From Burkholderia seminalis DSM 23518 (GTDB lineage: Bacteria; Pseudomonadota; Gammaproteobacteria; Burkholderiales; Burkholderiaceae): a DNA stretch of 64,000 bases. How positions within the stretch are numbered: position 1 is the stretch's first letter; every line of letters starts with the position of its first letter. The stretch is from the NCBI RefSeq assembly GCF_902832885.1, contig NZ_CADFDK010000006.1:62001-126000 (forward strand), written 5' to 3'. Positions 58,616 to 64,000 of the stretch are shown in pieces. A program made the translations under genes and the position numbers. Under the pieces are notes generated by a model that was not told the origin of the DNA, ran no database searches, and was given only the letters and a program-made list of their open reading frames with translations.

Positions 58616-59875
58616 TTAACGCATCGCCTTCACGTCGGCCGGCGTGACGCTCGCGGGCTGGCCGCCCCACGTCGCGCGCAGGTAGTTCGCGAGCTGCGCG
58701 AGCTCGTCGTCGCTGAGCGTACGCGCGAAGCCCGGCATCGCCTGCAGGTTTTCGAAGCCGGCGAACTTCTGCTCGTCGATGCCGTCGAGCATCGCGACCA
58801 GCAGGTTGCGCGGATCGCCCTGGCGCACCGTCGAGTTGCCGTTCATCGGCACCGCGACGTGCGGCTTGCCTTCGCCGTTGAAGCCGTGGCACCCCGCGCA
58901 GACCGCCAGATACACCGAGCGGCCCGCCGCAAGCTGCACGGCATCGGCGGACACCGGCTTCACCGGTTGCGGCGCAGGCGGCGTATCGCCGAGCAGGTAC
59001 ACCGACAGCGCGCGCAGGTCGTCCTTCGTCATGTATTGCGTGCTCAGGTGCACGACCGGATACATCTCGCCGAACGCCGAGCCTTGCGGCGCGATGCCGA
59101 CGCCGAAGAACGTCTGCAGGTCGGTGCCCGTCCAGCCGCGCGCGGCGAGGCCGGCCGGCGTGATGTCGGGCGCGGCCACGCGGCCGAGCGCCGCGCCGGC
59201 GAACGGCTTCGCACCGTCGAGCTGGCCCGTGAACGCACGCGGCGTATGGCATTCCGCGCAGTGGCCGAGCGCGCCCGCGAGATAGCGGCCGCGCTGCCAG
59301 TCGGCGGATTGCCCGACCGACGCGTCCGGCAGGCTGTCCTTCAGGAACACCATGTCCCAGAAGACCATGCCGAAGCGCAGGTTGTACGGGAACTTCAGGT
59401 CGTGCGCGCGATTTTCCTGCGCGACGGGCTTGACCGTCATCAGGTACGCGTACATCGCATCGGCGTCGGCGCGCGTGAGCTGCCGGTACGACGTGTACGG
59501 CATCGACGGATACAGGCGCTTGCCGGGCGCCTTGCCGTCGTGCAGCGCGGCGTAGAAATCGTCCGCGCTCCAGCTGCCGATCCCGTGATCCTTGTCGGGC
59601 GTGATGTTCGAGCCGTAGAACGTGCCGAACGGCGATTCGAGCGCCGCGCCGCCGGCGAACGGCGCGCCGTCCTTCGCGGTGTGGCACGCCGCGCAGTCGG
59701 CGGCCTTGACGAGATAGCGGCCGCGCGCGACCTGGTCGGCGCCGGGCGCGCCGGTAGCCGCGCTCGGGACCGGCGTGTCGTGGCCGCCGCACGCCGCGAG
59801 CAGCAGCGCGCAGGCCGCCGCGAGCGCGGGCAGGCCCGCGGCCCGCGCGACACGAAAAGCGAATGTGCGTTTCAT
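58616..59875 (-). CDS. Three-heme cytochrome c of the right-hand Mo hydroxylase
   Basis: 419 residues. Lipobox-like LLLAAC (C29) at the N-terminus suggests a lipid anchor. Heme motifs CAACH (C61), CAECH (mid) and CAGCH (C-terminal third) correspond to the cytochrome of the left-hand triad, but the protein is clearly a different paralogue. It overlaps the stop of the 2Fe-2S gene (ATGA) and is the last gene of the operon. It should receive electrons from the Fe-S subunit and pass them to the respiratory chain. Confidence 0.92.
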   Translation of the reverse strand: MKRTFAFRVARAAGLPALAAACALLLAACGGHDTPVPSAATGAPGADQVARGRYLVKAADCAACHTAKDGAPFAGGAALESPFGTFYGSNITPDKDHGIGSWSADDFYAALHDGKAPGKRLYPSMPYTSYRQLTRADADAMYAYLMTVKPVAQENRAHDLKFPYNLRFGMVFWDMVFLKDSLPDASVGQSADWQRGRYLAGALGHCAECHTPRAFTGQLDGAKPFAGAALGRVAAPDITPAGLAARGWTGTDLQTFFGVGIAPQGSAFGEMYPVVHLSTQYMTKDDLRALSVYLLGDTPPAPQPVKPVSADAVQLAAGRSVYLAVCAGCHGFNGEGKPHVAVPMNGNSTVRQGDPRNLLVAMLDGIDEQKFAGFENLQAMPGFARTLSDDELAQLANYLRATWGGQPASVTPADVKAMR

Positions 59876-60576
59876 GCGGCGTCCTTCACGAGTCCCGGCG
59901 TCGTCAGCACCACGTCCTTGACGGCTTCGTAGTAACGGACATAGCCCGTGCAGCGGCAGATGTGCGCGTCGAGCGCCTCGGTGATCGTGCGCTCGACGTC
60001 GGCCTTCGCGATCGGCTCGCGCTTCAGGCGTTCGATCAGCACGGTCGCCGCGTTGACGAAGCCCGGCGTGCAGTAGCCGCACTGGAAGCTGAAGTGCTCC
60101 AGGAATTTCTGCTGGATCGGCGACAGCTCGACCACTTCGCCGGCTTCGTTGCGCTTCGCGTGGCCTTCGATCGTGCGGATCGAACGGCCGTGGAAGAAGT
60201 GCGCGCCGGTGATGCAGGTGCGCATCTCCTCGCTGCTGCCGTCCGGCTTGTCGACGATCACGACGCATGCGTGGCAAATGCCCTGCCCGCAGCCGAGCCG
60301 CGAACCGGTCAGACCCGCGTACTCGTGCAGGAACTCGATCATCATCAGCCCTTCCGGCACCTGCATCGGGCCGACGGACTTGCCGTTGATATTGACCGAC
60401 AGCGGCTTCTGCTGGAACCGGACGAGCGGCCGCTCGACGGCGGCCGGTGCCGAGGCCGGCACAGCCGGCGCGGCGGTAACGGATGCCGGTGCGACCGAAG
60501 CCGCGGCCGGTGCGGAAGCGCCGGTCGCAGCCGCGCCGGCGCTCGCGGCCGAAGCCGCGGTTTGGGCGGTCGTCAT
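59872..60576 (-). CDS. (2Fe-2S)-binding subunit with long Ala/Pro N-terminal extension
   Basis: 234 residues. The C-terminal 185 or so carry the two clusters: C96, C101, C104 and C121 (GCGQGICHAC) and later CGYC and ICRC. The first about 48 residues are nearly all Ala, Pro, Ser, Thr and Val, unlike the usual 150-170-residue subunit that starts at the ferredoxin fold. The extension may be a linker, a tether or a targeting tail. It overlaps the Mo subunit by four bases (ATGA) and the cytochrome by four. Role as in the left-hand triad. Confidence 0.9.
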   Translation of the reverse strand: MTTAQTAASAASAGAAATGASAPAAASVAPASVTAAPAVPASAPAAVERPLVRFQQKPLSVNINGKSVGPMQVPEGLMMIEFLHEYAGLTGSRLGCGQGICHACVVIVDKPDGSSEEMRTCITGAHFFHGRSIRTIEGHAKRNEAGEVVELSPIQQKFLEHFSFQCGYCTPGFVNAATVLIERLKREPIAKADVERTITEALDAHICRCTGYVRYYEAVKDVVLTTPGLVKDAA

Positions 60577-63452
60577 GCGAGCACCTCCTGAATCTTTTGC
60601 GGGGTCACCGGCAGGTCGGTGAAACGATGGCCGATCGCGTGCGCGATGCCGTTCACGATCGCGCCGACGACGGGAATCATCACCACTTCCGCGACGCCCT
60701 TCGGCGGATCGGTCTCGGACAGCGGCGGCAGCACGTCGCCCGTTTGCGTCCACACGGCGACGTCCGACGCGCGCGGCAACCGATAGCGGTTGAAGTTCCA
60801 CGTGCCGTTGCCGGGACCGTCCTCGTAGAGCGGCAGGTACTCGTGCAGCGCATGGCCGATGCCCATCGCGAGGCCGCCCTGCAACTGGCCCGACACGAGC
60901 TGCGGCGAGATCTGGTTGCCGCATTCCATGATCGAGTGGTGCGTGAGCAGCTCGACCTTGCCGGTCGCTTCATGCACGGCCAGCTCGACGAGCGTGCCGA
61001 CCGCCGTGTAGTGCGTGACGGCCGCGTTGTTGCGGCTCGTCGGCGGGATGAACACGCGCTTGCGGTCCAGCACGCGATAACCGTTCGCCGTCGGCGCCAG
61101 CGTGCCGTGCATCGCGGTCGCGCCGGCCGGCGCGGCGGTACCCGGCACCGGGCCGCTGTCGGCGCCCGTCTTCGGCGCGCCGACACGCAGCGACAGCCCG
61201 TCGATCGGCAGACGTTCAACCGTGCCGCCCACTTCGAACTCGGCATCGGTCCACTGCCAGCGGTTGAACACGTGCACGACGGCGCCGGTCGGCAGGCCGA
61301 GCGCATGCGCCTGCTTCGCGAGCTGTTCGAACGTCAGCGGCTCGAGGCCGTCGGCGGTCAGCTTGCCGTCGACCCAGCGCGCGTCCTCGATACGAATCGT
61401 GTACGGCGCGGCCTGGCCGCCGCCGAGGCCGCGCGTCCAGATCGACATCGCGGCCGGCCACAGGCCGTAGCGGAACACCGCACGTGCGGCTTCGCGCGTG
61501 CTGTGCGTGAAGTAGTAGGCCGAGTTCGTCGCGCTCGATGGCGACGCGTAGCCCGGCGACCAGCGCGGGTTCGCGCTCAGGCGATCCTGGTCGGCCTGCG
61601 ACATCAGGTACGGATCGCCGCTCGTCTCGACCGGCAGGTCCGGCCATTCGATCACGGCCACACGCACGTCCGTCGCCGGACGACCGAGCCATTTCGCGAC
61701 CGCGACGGCCTGCGACGTCGACATCCCGGTGCCGATCTCGGCCGCCGTGTGCTGCAGCGACACCTTGCCGTTCTCGTCGAACTCGACCTTCGCGAACGAC
61801 GCTTCCGCGCCCGTGCCGAAATCCTTCTGCACGCATGCGAAGCCGACGCCGTAGCGCTGGCCCGGGTGCGCCGCCTCGAATTCGGCCTTGCGCGCGACGC
61901 GACGCGTCCACAGCGGATGCTGCCTCGCGCGCTCCAGCACCTCGTCGACGCGCAGCGCGCCGGCGGGAATCGCCCCCTGCGTGTTCTTCATCCCCGAACG
62001 CAGCGCGTTGCGCAGACGAAAATCGATCGGATCGATGTTCAGCTGCGCGGCGATCTCGTCGACGGCCATCTCGGTCGCGGCCATGCTCTGCAGCGTGCCG
62101 TAGCCGCGTGCGGAGCCGGCGTCGATCGCGCGCGACGCGATCGCGACGGCGGCGAGGTCGCTCTTCGGGAAGTAGTAGATCGATTGCGCGGCCGTGGCGC
62201 CGACCATCGCGACCGACGGCGAGAAGTTCGAGCGCCCGCCGCCGTTCGCCTCGAAGTCGCCCTTGAACGACTGCAGCAGGCCCGTGTTGCGGTCGACCGC
62301 GATCCGGTAGCGCATCTTGAACGCGTGACGCTTCAGCGACGTCTGGAACTGCTCGTAGCGATCGTTCGCGAAACGCACCGGACGCCCGTCCGCGTACAGC
62401 GCGCAGACAAGGCCGTAGAACGGCACGTTGAAGTGATCCTTCGAGCCGTAGCCGACCGTGTAGCACGGATGCACGAACAGCTTCTTCACCGGGAAGCGGC
62501 ATTTCGCGACCATCGCGGCCGCGTTCTCCGACACTTCGAGCGGCGACTGCGTCGGCACGACGAGGTGCAGCGCCTGCGTCGCGGCGTCGTACCAGCAGTT
62601 CGCGTTGTCGGGTTCGAGCGCGGCCGTGTCGACCGACTGCGTGTTGTATTCGCGCTCGAACACGAGCCAGTCGGCCGACGGATGGTCGAGCTCGCCGGCG
62701 ATCTGCCCGGCCAGGAACATGCCCTGCTCGTCGAGCTTGCCGTGCTCCTTGCCGTCCGGCCACACCGGCAGGTGCTTGCGCATCATGCTCGGGAAGATCG
62801 GCGCGTCCTTCAGGCTCGAATAGACATCGTCGTCATAGGCCGTCTTGCCGCCCACGCGCACGTAGCGGAAGGTCCCCCACGGGTCGCGCTCGAGCGGGCC
62901 CGTGACCGCGCCGTAGCGGATCACGTCGTCGCGGAACTTGAGCGCGTTCTTCGCGAAACGGAAGCGCGCGAAGTCGTGATAGATGAGGATCGCGACCGCA
63001 TGACCGAGGTACGCGGGCGTCTTGCCGGCCGGCAACAGCATGTCGTCGCCGTAGAACGCCGGGAACGCGACGCCGTCGCGCGCGAGATCGTCGGCCGTGA
63101 CCACGCGGTCCGGCTTCAGGTCGTCGCCGAGCAGCGACAGGTCGAAACCTTCGTACGTGCGGTCGGCCTGCGTGACGCGCAGGATCAGCGCATGCGACTG
63201 CTGCTGCGGCCAGTGCGGCATGTCGGCGGCGCGCACGTCGCGGGCGAACACTTTCGCGCCCGTGACCTTCGCGATGCCGTCGATGCGGAATTGGGGGATG
63301 CCGGTGACGCTATCCCATTTGACAGGGGTGAGGAGTTTTTCTTCGAAGAGCGCCGCGAATGCGCGGCTGCCGAGGGGCGCGACATACACCGCGACGCCCG
63401 CCAGCACGCTGGCTTTCAGAAAACCCCGCCGTGACAGGCCGTGGTTTTTCAT
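60573..63452 (-). CDS. Molybdopterin-binding subunit of an aldehyde/heterocycle dehydrogenase
   Basis: 959 residues. A twin-arginine signal (SRRGFLKASVLAG, residues 6-18) directs it to the periplasm with its partners. It is longer than the 739-residue left-hand subunit. Family glycine-rich contacts include GYGSKDHFNVPFYG and CGNQISPQL-like stretches near the C-terminus. The start at 63452 is chosen because it precedes the signal; an earlier in-frame start adds a poor 22-residue extension. Substrate class (aldehyde, nicotinate-type heterocycle) is not distinguishable. The operon starts about 96 bases downstream of an inverted repeat. Confidence 0.9.
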   Translation of the reverse strand: MKNHGLSRRGFLKASVLAGVAVYVAPLGSRAFAALFEEKLLTPVKWDSVTGIPQFRIDGIAKVTGAKVFARDVRAADMPHWPQQQSHALILRVTQADRTYEGFDLSLLGDDLKPDRVVTADDLARDGVAFPAFYGDDMLLPAGKTPAYLGHAVAILIYHDFARFRFAKNALKFRDDVIRYGAVTGPLERDPWGTFRYVRVGGKTAYDDDVYSSLKDAPIFPSMMRKHLPVWPDGKEHGKLDEQGMFLAGQIAGELDHPSADWLVFEREYNTQSVDTAALEPDNANCWYDAATQALHLVVPTQSPLEVSENAAAMVAKCRFPVKKLFVHPCYTVGYGSKDHFNVPFYGLVCALYADGRPVRFANDRYEQFQTSLKRHAFKMRYRIAVDRNTGLLQSFKGDFEANGGGRSNFSPSVAMVGATAAQSIYYFPKSDLAAVAIASRAIDAGSARGYGTLQSMAATEMAVDEIAAQLNIDPIDFRLRNALRSGMKNTQGAIPAGALRVDEVLERARQHPLWTRRVARKAEFEAAHPGQRYGVGFACVQKDFGTGAEASFAKVEFDENGKVSLQHTAAEIGTGMSTSQAVAVAKWLGRPATDVRVAVIEWPDLPVETSGDPYLMSQADQDRLSANPRWSPGYASPSSATNSAYYFTHSTREAARAVFRYGLWPAAMSIWTRGLGGGQAAPYTIRIEDARWVDGKLTADGLEPLTFEQLAKQAHALGLPTGAVVHVFNRWQWTDAEFEVGGTVERLPIDGLSLRVGAPKTGADSGPVPGTAAPAGATAMHGTLAPTANGYRVLDRKRVFIPPTSRNNAAVTHYTAVGTLVELAVHEATGKVELLTHHSIMECGNQISPQLVSGQLQGGLAMGIGHALHEYLPLYEDGPGNGTWNFNRYRLPRASDVAVWTQTGDVLPPLSETDPPKGVAEVVMIPVVGAIVNGIAHAIGHRFTDLPVTPQKIQEVLA

Positions 63453-63547
63453 TGGGGGGAACCTCCTGATGCGGCTCGGACGGCGATCGGGTGTCGCGAC
63501 GTTCGGAGCGGCGCGCATTCTGGCATTGTTTTAGATATATCGCCTAT

Positions 63548-63569
63548 AGTATTTCCCGCATGAAATACT
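63548..63569. promoter_or_regulatory. Inverted repeat upstream of the Mo hydroxylase operon
   Basis: AGTATTTC-CCGCAT-GAAATACT, a perfect 8-bp repeat in an AT-rich island (about 63530-63590) within a GC-rich surrounding. It lies 96 bases before the operon start and is a good candidate for the binding site of a regulator not in this window. The rest of the 470-base gap 63453-63922 holds no gene that I can support. Confidence 0.5.
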
Positions 63570-63922
63570 TATTGAATTTCTTATAACGGGATTCAGCCGG
63601 GCTGTGGCGGGCGGTCGCGGCGCACATTCGTCCGCGTCGACCGCGGGTTCGCTCCGGCCCCGGCCATCCTGACGGCATGCGGCATGCATGCGCGATGCAT
63701 CGTTCCGCTCGCAGTGATGCGGCCCGCGCGCCGGCGAATGCGCAAGACTTTCGCAGGCAGCGCTGACGCCCCACCTCCGACGCGGTGCGCGGTGCTGCCG
63801 GCCGGCCCGCATCGCGCATTTTTCATGGTAATGTCGTGCGCATCCGGCACCGGCCGGTGCTTCCGCCACGTGCCGTGCGGGCACCGCCAGCCATCGCGAC
63901 ATCGTGTCGAGGTAAAAAGACC

Positions 63923-64000
63923 ATGGCAGTCAGGACATCCCTCCTGAACTCCGTTCTCGCCACTCCTCCCTCCGGCAACCACCGCGTGACGGCCGCGCTG
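63923..64000 (+). CDS. Start of a gene cut by the window edge
   Basis: An ATG at 63923 with gaggtaaaaag upstream opens a frame with no stop to the window end (26 codons: MAVRTSLLNSVLATPPSGN and onward). Too little is present to assign a family. Spacing and ribosome site favour a real start. Confidence 0.4.
   Translation, partial: MAVRTSLLNSVLATPPSGNHRVTAAL

Noticed and set aside
60483-63434. A very long open frame on the plus strand across the right-hand Mo subunit gene
   Set aside because: It is antisense to a clear family member, has Arg/Ala/His-heavy composition and no family features; open antisense frames are common at this G+C.

Overview
The window looks like a stretch of a Burkholderia genome (Burkholderia cepacia complex or a close relative), most likely from a secondary chromosome. 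This is inferred from the very high G+C, the three general porins whose mature ends read like QSSVTLYG, the many LysR/TetR/AraC/Lrp regulators, the catabolic and transport operons, and the absence of rRNA, tRNA or core-replication genes. No database search was possible, so the species is not settled.

Layout. (1) 0-7.2 kb: an NADP-dependent oxidoreductase, a small monooxygenase-like protein, a molybdenum hydroxylase triad (2Fe-2S subunit, Mo subunit, three-heme cytochrome c) and an aldehyde dehydrogenase, closed by a terminator and a second long hairpin. (2) 7.5-8.0 kb: a truncated transposase. (3) 8.1-10.9 kb: a LysR regulator divergent from two short-chain dehydrogenases. (4) 11.0-19.9 kb: a periplasmic molybdoenzyme/cytochrome b pair, an acyl-CoA thioesterase-like gene, a degenerate HD-GYP/LuxR regulator, a TetR-controlled drug-type exporter, and two DUF308-like membrane proteins. 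Four copies of one palindrome, ATCGG-N8-CCGA(T/C), stand in front of genes here and suggest an undescribed regulon. (5) 20.4-24.5 kb: a polyol utilisation operon (sugar-porter MFS, HAD phosphatase, mannitol-type dehydrogenase). (6) 24.6-29.8 kb: a FUSC exporter, a frameshifted branched-chain aminotransferase divergent from an Lrp regulator, and a porin. (7) 30.2-42.3 kb: the most coherent candidate for a new system. It holds a Liv-type ABC importer with a fused permease/ATPase, a ketopantoate-reductase-like enzyme, a class II aldolase/adducin protein, a second porin, a FixJ-type response regulator, an FMN 2-hydroxy-acid oxidase and a soluble PAS histidine kinase. (8) 42.9-47.3 kb: LysR plus DctA-type symporter, convergent with a candidate periplasmic aconitate isomerase and its tricarboxylate MFS transporter. 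(9) 47.6-49.4 kb: LysR divergent from an NmrA-type protein. (10) 49.7-55.3 kb: a patchy zone of small orphan genes, an IS3 remnant, an AraC/VOC pair and a frameshifted gene. (11) 55.5-58.5 kb: a third porin, a Pal-like lipoprotein and small envelope proteins. (12) 58.6-63.5 kb: a second molybdenum hydroxylase triad on the minus strand, with subunit order Mo, Fe-S, cytochrome c.

How the genes work together. The two Mo-hydroxylase triads should oxidise heterocycles or aldehydes outside the cytoplasm and pass electrons to c-type cytochromes; the left one sits next to an aldehyde dehydrogenase that could take the product further. The 30-42 kb block reads as sense, import and oxidise: porin and ABC importer bring a small carboxylate in, the kinase/regulator pair detects it, and three enzymes process it. 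The DctA and tricarboxylate loci feed the TCA cycle.

Quality caution. Two genes (aminotransferase at 26.7-27.8 kb, small protein at 13.3-13.7 kb) break at runs of nine C and eight G. That pattern fits sequencing or assembly indels as well as true inactivation.
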